From Nectonema munidae (lineage: Eukaryota > Nematomorpha > Nectonematoida > Nectonematidae), in assembly GCA_030549495.1 (NCBI GenBank), contig JAUIRK010000081.1:124001-188000 (forward strand): a stretch of DNA of 64,000 bases. The letters run 5' to 3'. The translations under genes and the position numbers were made by a program. Within the stretch, counting starts at the first letter, position 1, and each line of letters starts with the position of its first letter. The notes beneath the pieces are model-generated. The model was not told the DNA's origin. It did no database searches and saw nothing but the letters and a program-made list of their open reading frames with translations. Shown one piece after another: positions 12,709-24,790 of the stretch.

Positions 12709-12800
12709 ACTTTTGCAAGCTGAGTAGGAAACGTACTTGTTCTGGGCCCATCTTACAACTTTATCCAAATTCCCTGTGTTTCTATTTTTCTCGCGGAATA
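12709..12800 (-). other. Exon-like segment with strong 5' splice site
   Basis: On the reverse strand an open stretch of about 30 codons (ending WAQNKYVSYSACKS) runs up to a consensus donor GTAAGTATTG whose GT begins at 12,708. The upstream end is uncertain, with an in-frame stop near 12,804. No family is recognised. The coding look and the good donor suggest a host exon, but no partner exon was found. Confidence 0.2.
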
Positions 12801-13899
12801 TTCATGTCAGATCTACAGAAAATGGCTCATCAAAATAGCGCATGGAATCTTCGCGCAGATAAAATTTTTCCTTCTACTCTGAACAAATTATTGTTATTTG
12901 ATAAGTGATGTAAAAGATGATAAATTAAGGATGGTAAAATAATTTTTTAATATTCATTCAAAAAATGAAAAATCATATGTAAAAAAATAGGTTTCAAGGT
13001 GGTATCCCGTATGTGATGCTGGATTTCTTCCAAATTTTAATTTTGTGTAGAAGCAGACAAAGAAACAAAATTTAATTTTGAACACTGTGTCTATTATTTT
13101 TTACCGCTTTCCTGAAGATTCCTAAAATCTTCTCTGTATCAAATACAAAAATTGTAGCATTAAAACAGGAGATAAAAAAGTTCGCTTTATTTTTTTATAA
13201 GCGTAAACTATTTCCTTTTTTAAAATTTAAATAATTTTTTCGATGACTTTTTCAGCACATATGTATTCAATGGAATCTCATAAGCAATTCCGTAAAAATT
13301 TATCCAGATATTGACTCCAAAGGAAATTCAACTGGTAATGTCACTCACTACATCTTATTACACTTGCTCTTCATTCAACTCCAGTCTATGAACTTTCGTT
13401 AGTGTTTGTGATTAGGTAAAAATCTGAAGCTTCAATAACAAAACCTTTTTGTACAAAAACTTGGAAATAAGGTATTCTACGCTAGAGTGAGCAGTACAGC
13501 AAAGATCATTATGAGTAAAAGTGAGAGCATGGAGAAGATGATCTTCTAGATGAGGACGAAAAGTTTGGTTGTTGACAATGATGATCCATATACAACAATT
13601 AATGTTTATGATGATATAATTGAAGGTTTTGTATTATATTATTATAGAGAAAGAGAGAGAGAGAATACTTCAGATATTGAGTGGTTATTATGTATAAATG
13701 TTGCATCTTTTTCAATACATCTTTATATGCAAATATTAATATCTTCTCCTGGCTCAAATCCATCCACATTCTTCCCGATATACAAACTTTGCTTTCTTCG
13801 ACAACGACAATAAAGCTTGACATAATAATGGGAGGAGTGTGCAGTTTATGAGAAGAAGAAGAGATGATACAAAGTTTGTCTTTAGTTATCACTATTATC

Positions 13900-14507
13900 A
13901 TTATTATAATTTGCTAAGCGCTCATCCTTCCCCCACCCACCCTCAAAGAAAGTGGGCGAAAAAGATGACATTGAATCCTCTGTCTGCCTCCGCAGCGATC
14001 GGAGCTGCAGTTGCCTGTCTCTGATTGGCGGACGCAAAATAGCAGTAGTCTTCATCCTCATAAATATTGAAATAATAAAAAGCGATCATTACTCACTGCT
14101 ACTTTCATTCCTCCCTCCCTTGCTCTGCGATTTTTGCTTCCACAGCTCCAGCAGCTTCATGGTCACCACCACCACCACCACGATAGTGAATGCTATCTCT
14201 CGCTCATCAACATCATCATCATCGTCATCGTCATCATCGTCGCCAAGTTGAGCTGCGCCTAATCAGTTTTGCTAATCTCTCTCACTTATTAATCATTTTG
14301 AAGAGAGGAATGCCAAACTTTTTCTAGCACCAAAGCTTCGAAACTTTCTCTCGCAGTATTCACTGCAGGTCTGTTCCTTCCTTCACTCACTGCTAGGAAG
14401 AGCGTCCATTTTTCTACATCGTGTTTCCTCGCTTAGAGATTGTTGTGTGGTGGATGTTATGATTATTTCATGTCATTTTTTTCCTTTGGCTCCACTTATC
14501 TCTCCAG
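13900..14507 (+). promoter_or_regulatory. GC-richer island, possible promoter / 5' UTR region
   Basis: This segment stands out from the AT-rich background by its C-rich, CpG-containing composition. It includes GATTGGCGG (an inverted CCAAT box) near 14,023, CACCAC repeats at 14,164-14,180, and an ATC/GTC trinucleotide run at 14,206-14,245. Frames through it are low-complexity (poly-Ser or poly-Thr), so I do not call it coding. It ends in a pyrimidine tract and AG at 14,506-14,507. A promoter with a leader exon is inference from composition and the downstream splice-like signals. Confidence 0.3.
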
Positions 14508-14557
14508 CGGAATGAACTACGAAGAAATTTTTGGAATTTACGATAAAAATAACAACA
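14508..14557 (+). CDS. Candidate first coding exon (unassigned)
   Basis: A good acceptor (pyrimidine-rich CTTATCTCTCCAG ending at 14,507) precedes CGGAATGAAC. The ATG at 14,512 opens MNYEEIFGIYDKNNN, and a donor GTAAGG begins at 14,558 after 15 codons plus one base. The exon would be 50 bp. The acceptor, the start codon and the donor are all where a short first coding exon would need them. I do not recognise the peptide and found no following exon in the window. Confidence 0.25.
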
Positions 14558-15391
14558 GTAAGGATCCTTTTCATTCTTCCACCACCCTCGCTTACTCTTT
14601 CTCTCTGAATAAGGCATTTTATAATAGAAGCTCTCTATCAGTAATGCCGTAATCAGTAATCCGGTAGTGATTTTGTTTCCAACAACTTAAGAGTTTTTTT
14701 AATAAAAAAGTTTATAAAAAGTAGTAAGTATTAGAGAAAAGTTTAATCTAAAAATTTTTTAATAAATATATTAACCAAATAAGAGTTTGTAAAAAAGAGT
14801 TTTTAAGTTAAACTAAAATTTCAAATTTAAGATATGGTGATTAGTGTGCGGTGTGTATTTAACCTATCGGGTAAAAAGGCGACAGCACCCTCCAAGTCTC
14901 ATTGATGCAGGATTTTTGATAGTCAACCCGTACCACCAGTCTTTACAAGCCTAAAACTTCTACTATGAGCATGGAAGTTTTTTTCAAGAAGTTGCCCAAA
15001 GATAATGCCATAAATGTGCAAAGTTTAAATCGCGTTGAATTAATCTTTATACATAATTTTTTATTCAGACGTGTTATTTATACAAGAATATAAATGCAAT
15101 TTTTCTTAAATCATTTGCTTGTCATGGCCATAAAGAAGGCAAATATGTTATAAAATATGGATTTAAAGAGCTTTTGGCTCAATGGTTCACCCACCCATCA
15201 GGCGTAGAGATGCGAAGTGTCAGAGGATGACATGTCAAGCAAAGACGTTCGCCATTGACATCCTTACATCAATGAGCGAAGAAAAAATAGTCTACCATGA
15301 GTTATTTAGAAATAGATTTGCATAGAAAAGGAGATAATAATATTTCAAAAAAACAAATGCCTTTGAAAGAGTTAAGTTTTTTCCGGTTCTA

Positions 15392-16256
15392 GGACATTTG
15401 CCCCCGAAAAATTGCACCCTGGACAATTGCCCCCTATTACGCGTCTGTTATGACAATTGCCTTCGGATAACTGCTTTCTATCAATAATTCACATTTCTTT
15501 TTGATTTTCAAATTCATGTAATATATTGCCATTTTTATTTATTTTTACTTTACTGATAGATTTTGTGATTTCAACGTTATCTTTTATTAATTTCCAAGCC
15601 TTTTACTTGCTTTAATTTATAATATTTGTTTTTTTTATGTTGCTAAAATACTAAAATTTAAAATATTTTCGAGTTCAAAAAATTAAAATATATTTTCTCG
15701 GCGTAATTATCATATATTTTATTTAACATTGTCAAAGGTAGAGTATAGTTTTCCGGGTACCGTTTTTCCATACACAATGTAGCTTTAATTTCTTAAATGA
15801 TATTAAACAATCACGCATCAACAACGCGCCAAGAGGAGGGAAGATGGGTGCTATTTGTATTAATAATACATTAATAAAATTTTAATCGAGATATTTTAGA
15901 CTTTAATAATAATGTAATAATGCTTTATGTTATTTTTGTTCCAATTTTGCATACCTATATACCTGTATTATGAAGTTATTTGAAATTGGAATAGCGGCAA
16001 ATATAACATTAGCCCCTGGCGGCATTAAAGATGGGTCCACCATTACTCCGTATCAAACGTAAGTTTATTAGATGCAGTCAAAAAGTAATTATATACTAAT
16101 TAAAAATAAACGAATTATTTTTTCAAGCATTTGTCATGGTAAAATTCTAAAAATTTTGGCATGATTGACATTTTTTACCAGAATAAATGCGATTGGCCAT
16201 TTGTACCAGCATGATCGCTATTATTCGAAGGGTCATTTGTGCACGTACATTTGTCA
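15392..16256. mobile_element. Element edged by GGACAATTGCC-type modules
   Basis: The left edge carries repeated words GGACATTTGCCCCC and GGACAATTGCCCCC. The right edge, read on the reverse strand, carries ACAAATGACC and ACAAATGGCC words. The interior is AT-rich and non-coding. The same modular, inverted edge style is seen at 58,985-59,315 and in part at 44,045-44,135. I cannot name the superfamily, and exact boundaries and target duplications are not visible. Confidence 0.4.
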
Positions 16257-16719
16257 TTCATAGCAAGGAAAACTTTTTTTCATGGCAAAAAAAGTTGTAT
16301 AACAAGGACGCTGATGGGTAAAATCTTGGGCGAAGGGGGGAATTTTAAAAAAAAATTTTAACTAAAAAAATTTTGATCAATGCATTTATTTTTCATACAA
16401 ATTACATAAGAAAAAGATTTCCTAAAAAAACTTCAAAGGAAAAATCATTGTGATGATGGAAGAAGCATTACTGCTTTTTTTTTTAGAAAAAAAATAAAAT
16501 TAAAAAGAAAAACGTTGTGACTTGTGACTATAGCTCCAATTTTATTGAGCGGGAAAACGTTTATGTTAGAAATGCATTATATTTATTGAGTAGTTTGAAA
16601 AATTATTTTCGCTATCTTATGCTATTTTGGAATGTTTTACACTGCTTTGGGGTGTTTTGTGCTTTTTGGGTTGTTTTATCTGGCTGTGAATTTGACTGAA
16701 CTATTCATTCTCAAGATAA

Positions 16720-17073
16720 TAGTAAAGTGCAGGTTTTTAATCCTAGTTCTCTTCCTCTGAAGAATTCAAAGGTTTTTACGGTTAGGTAGTGCTCTGCCGA
16801 CCCGATTCTAACCTTGTTGGTAATCAAGCTATCACTAGACATTAAGATTGTTTCCCAAATTGGGAGCGTTCGCGTTAGGATTGTATCGTTCACTCAGCTG
16901 TATTTATATAATTTTAACACTTGTAAAATAATATATATAACAAGGTATCCGGTAGGCGTTTAGTGGGATGGAAAGTCCAGGTAGACCTGGACTCAGCATT
17001 CCGGACGCGCCACGATATCCGAAAGGATGGGTGCGAACGTCACAAACAATACTTAACTTAACTTAGTAAAGTG
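16720..17073 (+). mobile_element. LINE copy 2: 3' tail only, with target-site duplication
   Basis: The element proper, 16,730-17,063, matches the 3' UTR of copy 1 (6,300-6,563) and of copy 3, then continues to the true terminus. It ends in a short repeated tail of ACTTA units. It is flanked by the perfect 10-bp direct repeat TAGTAAAGTG at 16,720-16,729 and 17,064-17,073. This is a severely 5'-truncated insertion made by target-primed reverse transcription. It holds no coding sequence. Confidence 0.92.
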
Positions 17074-19604
17074 TTCTTTGTTTACTTTCTGGGATTCTCT
17101 GTGCGTCTAATTGCTTTTACCGTCTATTCCATTCGCTCTTAATCTTTAATGAGCTTTTTTCTTTTGAACCCAAAATAGTGTAAAATATTTTGTTGATCGG
17201 ATTATATAGTTTTTTCCCGTTTTATTCATATGTCCTCAGTTCCCGTCCTGAGATTGGAATATCACGATTGCTTAAATTTTATTTTTAAGAGTATTATACA
17301 AAAATATATATATCAAAACATTTATCAATATGCTATATATAATACTTAAATATCATATATAAATATATATATGCTTATAAAGTTGCAAATTCTTTTTAAA
17401 TAATTGTATCATAGAATCAAAATGGAACTATTTTTCTTTTTTTCCTTAGAGAATTGCATGCACAATTGGGCTTAAATCCTTCTTTTAATTCAACAATTTG
17501 AATAGGTTGAAATTATGATAACTCAGCATTTTTATCTCTCCACTAAATTTTGACATAACCCCTGGTTTCTCTTCAATTTTTTTCTCAGATTTGATTAAAC
17601 AAAAAACGATGGCAAGTCAAGATAAAAACGTTTTTTAAGCGAACAAAAATATACCACCGAAAAAAAGACAAAGTTTACATAAAGCATATAGGAGAATAGG
17701 AAAAACATTTGGTTTTTAAATTTATCAAAGAGAAGAGGAATGATAAATAGTAAAAATCTAAAAATGATAGTGTACGCTGAAAGAGTAAGCATGATAAAAA
17801 TATTTTTGTTAAGGATTTTAGGAATTACCAGGAAAAATAGATTGAAGATCCAAAGTGCAAAAGGTCGCGAGTAGGATACAACATCCGTGAAGGTAAAATA
17901 GAGAAGGATATCATGCAAAACGATTCATCCTAAAAAGTCCAAAATACATAGAATTCTTATCAAAAAAAACAAAAATTTTAATTTCTTCTTTTTCCTCTAA
18001 AAATTTATAGACCGAATCTAGATTTAAAAATAAAACATTGCGCCAACTTTTTAAGTTAAATCACTAAAAAATTTAATACTGATCTTAAATTAATGTATTA
18101 TTAATGAAATTTTTATGTAAGAAAATATTTACAAAAAGATATACTTTTTGAAAATGGAAAAAAATCTCGATTCAAACTCTTTCATGAAACTTTAAGGGCA
18201 TGTGTCAAAATAGATTAAATGGTTTTGAAGCCGTTGAAAACATATACTTGCTCTAAGATTACACGTAACCCCGATATAGCTTTGCTTGTCGACCGCAACT
18301 CTATGAACCGGGACATAAATGCACAATTCATTGGTGAACAATATCTGGATATGGTGGAATGTAGCATGTGCAATCATGCGACATTTTATTACAATCATTT
18401 ATACAAAATTATGCTTGCCTGTGTCTGTGTGTATGTAGGGGTGCTTGTATGTGCTCTGTATTATGTGTCGTCTATGTGGCTGTGGGTATGTGGGGTGGGA
18501 GTATGTCTTATTGTTTACATGAGGTTGTGTTTATGTCATGGGAATGTGGGTCAGTGTCTGTTTTTGTGTGTCCATATGGGTATGTATCTGTATCTGTGTG
18601 TGTGTGTACACCTGAATTTTTCTTAAAAAAATTTTTATCCATATTTTTACGGTGTCATCGATGAAATCTTATTATACTGAACTGACTCTTTATATTTTAT
18701 GCATGATCGTTTAATTTTGTTAGTAAAAATCGTTTTGATTGATTCCCTTCTTATTCAGAGGTCAGAAGAAGAGGATTTTGCAAGCTTTTAATTTTGTAAG
18801 AAGTGATGCGATTATTTTTTTTTGTAAAAAGTTAAATAAGTTTGTATTCAAAGATTTCTATCATATTTAGTAGTTTTTGAAAAAATTTATTCATATTTTA
18901 ATGATTTGTTACATTTTAACAAACGATCTATTTGTTTTCCTTCATGAACATGTGAAAAGGTATATACTGGTATAATGAATGCGACCATATTCTCAAATGG
19001 ACTTATATATACGGAATAATATAAAAGATACAACTTCTGCTCTATACAAAATATGGAAATTACATTAACCTATGAATTCTTGCTTTTAACAAAAAAGTAA
19101 AGTTTCCTAAATAATTTCATACTAAAAATAAACAAAGTATGTTCTAGCGCTTGGAAAAATTGCACAAAAACACCAAATTATTCGACTCTATAAAATCAGG
19201 TAAACATACTCCAATGAAACTTTTTCATCCCTCCAGGAAATAAAGTATGATTTATCGAATGAATTAAAAAGTAAATTAGAACCGTGAGGTGAGTTGGTAT
19301 CTTTTTGAGAGAGTTGAGAATTTGAACTTAGTCACAAGCACAGAAGAAGGACATTCATTCATCACCCAACAAAAAAGAAATTTTTTTTATAATTGCAAAA
19401 AAATGGCAATTGTAGAATGTGTATCTTTTGCGTCATGTTGAAATATTTCACGTTATTTTCTTGTTTTCATTTAAGTGGTTGAAATGAACTTTACTGCAAT
19501 ACTTTAAAATGAAGTGCCTCATTTACATTGATTTAAATCCAATTTTTAATTTAGAACAATTGACGGCTTTGTTATTTTACACTATAAAATATATCTTAAA
19601 TGTC
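17064..19604. other. AT-rich spacer with simple repeats
   Basis: Positions 17,289-17,372 are AT-dinucleotide rich. Positions 18,418-18,607 are a degenerate GT-rich satellite (GTGTATGT-like words); the forward frame 18,219-18,626 that crosses it is Cys/Val-rich because of that composition and is not a gene. The reverse frame at 17,595-17,918 is hydrophobic only because the forward strand is A-rich. Confidence 0.5.
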
Positions 19605-19740
19605 TGCAGGTGGTTTAGTGGAAGGAGCGTAAGGTTTCTGAGTAAGGTTTCCAGATGGTGGGCGTTCGATTCCTGGTTTCACCCATTCTTCAGCTATTTA
19701 ATATTATTTTTGCCTTGTATGTGATACTGACAAATAAAAG
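19605..19740 (+). mobile_element. tRNA-derived SINE, family A, copy 1
   Basis: The polymerase III promoter is visible: box A TGGTTTAGTGG at 19,611-19,621 and box B CGTTCGATTCC at 19,663-19,673, followed by a non-tRNA body and an A-rich end. It aligns along its length with 59,456-59,600: both contain CCAGATGGT before box B, CAGCTAT after it, and a GAT/ACCGAC-like element later. Compared with the box B consensus, the first base is C rather than G. Confidence 0.75.
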
Positions 19741-22700
19741 AATAAAATAGGGGAGAGTAATACATCTCAAATTATTTCTAGGTAGGACCAGCGAAGAATC
19801 GAGGGATCCAATGCTTGATCCTACACTCATCAAAATAACATTCTGCCCATGTTCAAATAGACTCTGCTGAAAGGATTGTGAACGTGGAAAAAGATTTCGC
19901 AGCACGATATACAGAATATCTTTTTTTGCATTCAGTGAAGCAGACTTCAATTTCCTGAAAGCAATATTTTTAGGAGAGAAGTCGTTTTGACCTTCACTAG
20001 ATATATATAATATATATAGAAAGAGAGAGAGAGGCACTTGCAACTAAATTTCATTGATTTTTAGACGTATTCCTGAATATAAGAGCATTTTGCGTGCATG
20101 CATCTTTGGTTCGCAAAAAATCTCAAAATAGGTAAATTAAAGCACTCAGAGTATGCGATGCAGCTTTGATCATAAATTAAGTATGAAAGATCAATCAATA
20201 ACTGAAAAGCTCAAAACATGACATAAGAATGTGTACAGCTACGTGCCTTCCCTTTTGCCGAACAAAGCTGAGTGACTGAAGGAATTTGGCCCAAATAGTT
20301 CTTCACTGACAATAACTCCACGTGTTCGTATCACAAAATCAATCAAAAATATTCTTCTAAAAGCATATTAAAAGTTAGGTGTTTAATTTGACCAAATTCA
20401 AATACATTATAAGACATCAGTAGACTATTTTTCATTTCCTTACCTCTCATCAATTATAAAGAAATAGGACGTTCCAAGTTCATTTTTAGTTAAAAATCTT
20501 CACTATTTTCTCTTGATAAAGATCACACAATGAAATAAGACAGGTTTTTTTAATAGTGCCATTTTCATCCTTTTTTTTGATGAGATATGATGGTATTTCA
20601 AAGTTTTTTTTTGAGTTTGAACTTTCGAATATGACAAGACTTTTTGCGGTACTGGATGTTCAATATTCAGAGCATTCAATTTTCAAATATATCACGTAAA
20701 TAAAATATCAATGTGGATGCTTCAAAATTTTTGAATGTCAAACGGTGATTTTTTAAAAAAAACATCTGAAAGTAGTTATCAAGCTTTAGTGTATAAAAGT
20801 AATCCAACATATTTTTCGTTCATTTCTCTGCAAAATTCTCTGGAAATTCCTTCATTTTTAGAATTTTGTGCTAAATCTTCTAAATGTATTTACTTTTTTA
20901 GTATTTTACTTAAAATTGAGCTGAAATTTGGGGCAACTAAATTTTCTCTAGGAATGGCGCACCGTTTTTAGCATTTTTGGGTTAAGATGTTAGAGAAGTT
21001 TAAGAATCCACATCTGAATTTCCATCTTTCAAGCTCTTTATGCAGCAGTTGTTGATATAACATTTGAAAATGGAATTTTATCATCAAAAAATTTAGATTT
21101 ACTTTGTAAATATCGTTTGCAGTTGTTTATGTTTAATGAATGCTTAGCTGGATAACATTCGTTTTCTTGTCTACAAGTTGGGCTGACATTTTACACAAAC
21201 TAAAAATGAGAAAAATGTGCATTTCTAGTTTGAGAGAAATACCCAGTCCGTACTTGTAAGCTAATTTCTAAGGGTAAATAAATTTAATTTTCAGTAACTG
21301 AGTGAGAGTGATATATATTTTTAAAGTCACATATGAAATAGAAACTTGAATTCTTTTAAATCTTTCAAAGTCTTAAAGTATCAGAAAAGCTTACTTCTCT
21401 TCCCTGAAAAATTGCATATCAACATGTTTAAGTTAAATTGATAAATAGTATAAATATCAATTTTTTGATGATGCTCCTAGACGTGATGCGTTCAAAGGTG
21501 TCACAACTCAAAAGAGTGTCAGAATTTTTAACTCCCTAAATAGTGTTCAAATAAGGTTGTTTATAAGTTTTTTTTTCAGTTAATTAATTAGTTAGTTAAT
21601 TGTAGTTGATTAGTTAATTAGTTGTTTATTTAGTGAGTTACATGATGATTTCCAAAGAATGAGGACAGTGAATCATGGGATGACAGCTGATATTTAAAAT
21701 CAGCTGCCTCAAGACAGCAGGTGAATAAATTTCACTTCAACTCAACCAACCAATCAAAATCAAGCATATCTTTTAATTTTGATTTTCTGATGACATCTGT
21801 GAAGTTTATTCGTCTTTGTCATATGTGTCAAGAAGTTTTTTCGCGGTGAATCTAACGGCGGACACTAAAGGTTAATCTATCTTTTAAAAACTTGAGGCGC
21901 ACTTCCAGAAAAAATACATTCCATGCAAGAACATTTACCCTGGATTGGAAGGTATCATGGATTCAGTGCTTACTTAATTCTTAAATGCATAAAATAGCGC
22001 TTTTGAATTAAAAGGGTCCTTTGGAACCGGAGGCGCACATCCTCAAAATTATTGGGGGGGGGGGCGAATTTTTTTTTTGCAATTTTCAAAATTACTGCTC
22101 TCGAAATACCACGGGAGACCTTTAAAATAGAGTGTATACATCGCATAAGTGAATTTATAAGACTACTTTATATTTTTTTTTTTACAAAATTGATGAAATT
22201 TAAAAACTACACTTCCAGCAAAAATATTTTAATTAAATTTACATAACGCATATGCACTAGTTTAAAAAAATCCAAATTTATTCACTGCAATACTATTTTT
22301 GACTTAATTTAAAAAATTTTTTAAAATAAATATCAACAGAATAATATCTTAATTTGAATAACAAATAACACAATTTTTTGTATTGAGGTTTTTTGTTTTA
22401 TGGTGAATGTGATTGGCCCATGTGTCTTTCAGGCCGCACGTCAGCATGAAGTAGCAGGGTTGTCAACTTCATAAAAAAAAGAGCACTGCAAGATTCCCTT
22501 TTCTGCAATTATGTGAAAAGGACGATGAGCCATTGAATGTGGAGTGTGGACACGTAATTGACTGCTTCATTTTATCGCACTTTGCGATAGTGTTATCTCT
22601 TTTTTGAGTGGAACAGAAGTTGGACCGAATCGCGTGGATGAAAAAAACTATCATCTTCTTTTATCTGTGTGTACTATTTGAAAAGCTCGAATGAAGTTAT

Positions 22701-22833
22701 TCAAACCTTTTTTGCTGGAAGGAAGAAATTACTTCATTTAACTTGAAGCTTGAGTGCTCCGTTTGAAACCTGGAAGAAGAAAGTTTGTAGTTTCCTACCT
22801 TAACAAACATATACACAGAACTGTTTGATCAAC
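19741..22833. other. AT-rich sequence, no assigned gene
   Basis: The reverse open frame 19,690-20,043 (117 codons) is one of the longest non-repeat frames in the window and contains a possible acceptor (TTGCTTTCAG), but no family is recognisable. Positions 21,575-21,645 are TTAG/TTAATTAG low-complexity. A 10-base G-run lies near 22,051-22,062. Confidence 0.45.
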
Positions 22834-23090
22834 ATGCCTGTGGACCATATCAAGCAGTTGCATAATGATATGGAAACTCGTTCGGAGACAGCACCGCTCT
22901 TATTTGTGAATCACCATTCATAGCTCATGCATCTGAAATTGAAACCATGCTACATGAAAGTTTCATTGAACTTCAAAATAACTCAATCGCTTTCGAGCTT
23001 ATAAGACGCAGGAAGGTGTGGATGAATGAAGACAAGCATGTGAAGTACCCAGTATTACTCTTAAAAGATGTGGAATTGCTCAAACCATGA
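22834..23090 (+). pseudogene. hAT transposase fragment (ZBED-like)
   Basis: From the ATG at 22,834 the reading is PVDHIKQLHNDMETR, then a frame change. Next come SPFIAHASEIETMLHESFIELQ and NNSIAFELIRRRKVW, ending at TGA 23,088-23,090. The block 'LHNDMETRF ... SPF ... LHEELIELQND ... W ... YP.L' is characteristic of the C-terminal half of ZBED5/SCAND3-type hAT transposases. Upstream catalytic parts are not recognisable. This is a short relic, and any link to the hAT MITEs elsewhere in the window is unproven. Confidence 0.55.
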
Positions 23091-23975
23091 ACACCATACA
23101 AGAAATACAATTAGAGCTGAATGTAAATGTATTTATTCTTTTGTGAAAAAAAGAGGTTATTCAAATTAAATATTTATGGGAATGAAATTGTTCTTCTTTG
23201 ATTTATAAGTGGAGGTTATTTTTTTTTGAGGTGTATAATTTTTTTTAATTTTTAAATTTTGATTTTTTATCTACCTATTTCTTCAGATTATATGTTTTTT
23301 TTTGAAATAAAATTTTGTTTTACTGAAATATTTTTTATCTAAATTTATATTTTAAAGAAAAACTTTTTTCGGATTGTGTAATTAAAAATTTTTACATTAA
23401 TGAAATAATGTGATAGAAATTCAAGGGTTGGATTCTTTAATTGAGTAAAAAATTTATCGAAAGAATATATTAATAAAATTTTGTTATATTTATTGAATGT
23501 AAGTGTAATATTTACCATTAAATCACGGCTTCTTATCCTTTAATCATTCATGGACCTCTTTAAGAAAGGGATGAAAGCAATGCACATATCCTCCAAGCAA
23601 ATTCACACATAAAAGCCATAAAAACAAAAATTTGTACTTAGTTTTATTGACATAATATAATTTTGATTGCCTCCTAGAAATAGGCCTTCAGCACACAGAA
23701 GTATAGATAAAGTAAAGAATCTTAGGAAATACCTTCACTCTTTTTCAATTTAAAGGTAATGTCGACTCACTCATTCAAATAAAAAAAATAGGGTGTCATC
23801 TTGTGCAAATTAAAAACAAAGCTATTTTTATCCTGCTCAAATATATCACAAATACTGCTTTCCCTCTTTTAAACTAGTTTATGAAATATTTAAATCAAAA
23901 AAATTGCATGAAAATATTCATAAATAATAGCTAAGGCCTTGAAGTCGGTGCTCATGTTGTAAAGAGATTTAAAAA

Positions 23976-24113
23976 TAGTTGAAAAACACTTTATTAACTC
24001 GACTTTACAAATGATAGAAATAATTTTGTGTTTAGAATCTTGAGAAAGACGGCAAAGGTCGAAATATTGATTATCATTTGTAAAGTTGAGTTAATTTAAG
24101 TGTTTTTCAACTA
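23976..24113. mobile_element. Foldback MITE, 138 bp
   Basis: Two arms of about 48 bp are inverted copies of each other. Both read AGTTGAAAAACACTT, then an ATTAACTC word, then CTTTACAAATGAT. A loop of about 40 bp separates them. There is no coding capacity. No clear target duplication is visible. The right end abuts the pogo-like end CTACAGTAAAAG. Confidence 0.7.
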
Positions 24114-24790
24114 CAGTAAAAGTTCGTTATCTCGAAACCGATGGGACCTATTGAAATACTTCAAGTTATTTGGGCTTTGAGTTAACGAATAACGAAAACG
24201 AGTTTTTCAGCCATGTCGACAAAGTGTTTGCAGGAACACCAAATTATTTTGCAATTTTCGACTTAGTTTTTCGCCTTTTTCAACTTCAAGAATTGCTTGA
24301 TATTTTAACTCAATACTAACGCTAGAAAACTTTATTTTAACAGCAGCCATTATAACAAATCTCTTTGGCTATTCTCAAAAAGATATGAAAACTTTGCGAT
24401 TATCATTAGTTTATATGTATTCATCAAAAAGTGACAAAGTGTTCATTATTATTTTAGTAAATAGCAAATCTATTGTGTCATATAAGCTCATGGACTTCAA
24501 TTACACATGCGTACTTAATTAATTAGAACAAACAACTCGTGAAAATCTACGTTTTAATTTCATTTATCTGTACGATTTCCGTTACACTAAACAAAACCAC
24601 CAGTTTGCTGCTCTAGAATTAAAAACAGGCGTTAATTAACTCAGAAAGTTTTTTCAAGTCAAACTTTGAGTTAAACAATGCAATTATCTGCAATATGTAA
24701 GGCTATGGCTAAAAGATTGACCTTGAATTAACCGAAAATTTGAGTAAACTGACTTCGAGTTATATGCATAATTTAACATGCAAATTATAA
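24114..24790. mobile_element. Degenerate pogo-like element (non-coding)
   Basis: The left end TACAGTAAAAGTTCGTTATC is typical of pogo/Tigger-group elements (CAGTAAAACC/TTCG...). Inside, the words CTTTGAGTTAACGAA, TTGAATTAACCGAAAA and CTTCGAGTTATA recur in the manner of pogo-type subterminal repeats. The right terminal repeat is not identifiable, and no transposase frame is present. Confidence 0.4.

Larger units (their letters stand above)
9049..13899. other. Mostly AT-rich sequence, no complete gene
   Basis: This long stretch has no recognised protein family. Two local exceptions are noted separately: the short GC-richer ORF at 9,818-9,973 and an exon-like reverse-strand segment at about 12,709-12,800. 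The forward open frame at 11,531-11,749 is Lys/Ile-rich and unassigned. A (GA)n run is at 13,646-13,664. Confidence 0.5.

Noticed and set aside
17595-17918. 107-codon reverse ORF with apparent membrane segments
   Set aside because: Phe/Leu/Ile-rich composition follows from A-rich forward sequence; no family motif or splice support.
18219-18664. Cys/Val-rich ORFs of 98 and 135 codons
   Set aside because: Most of their length is a degenerate GT-rich satellite; the N-terminal part matches nothing I recognise.
19690-20043. 117-codon reverse ORF
   Set aside because: Balanced composition and a possible acceptor made it tempting, but it starts inside a GA-rich repeat and has no recognisable motif. 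Its downstream end also overlaps the SINE at 19,605.
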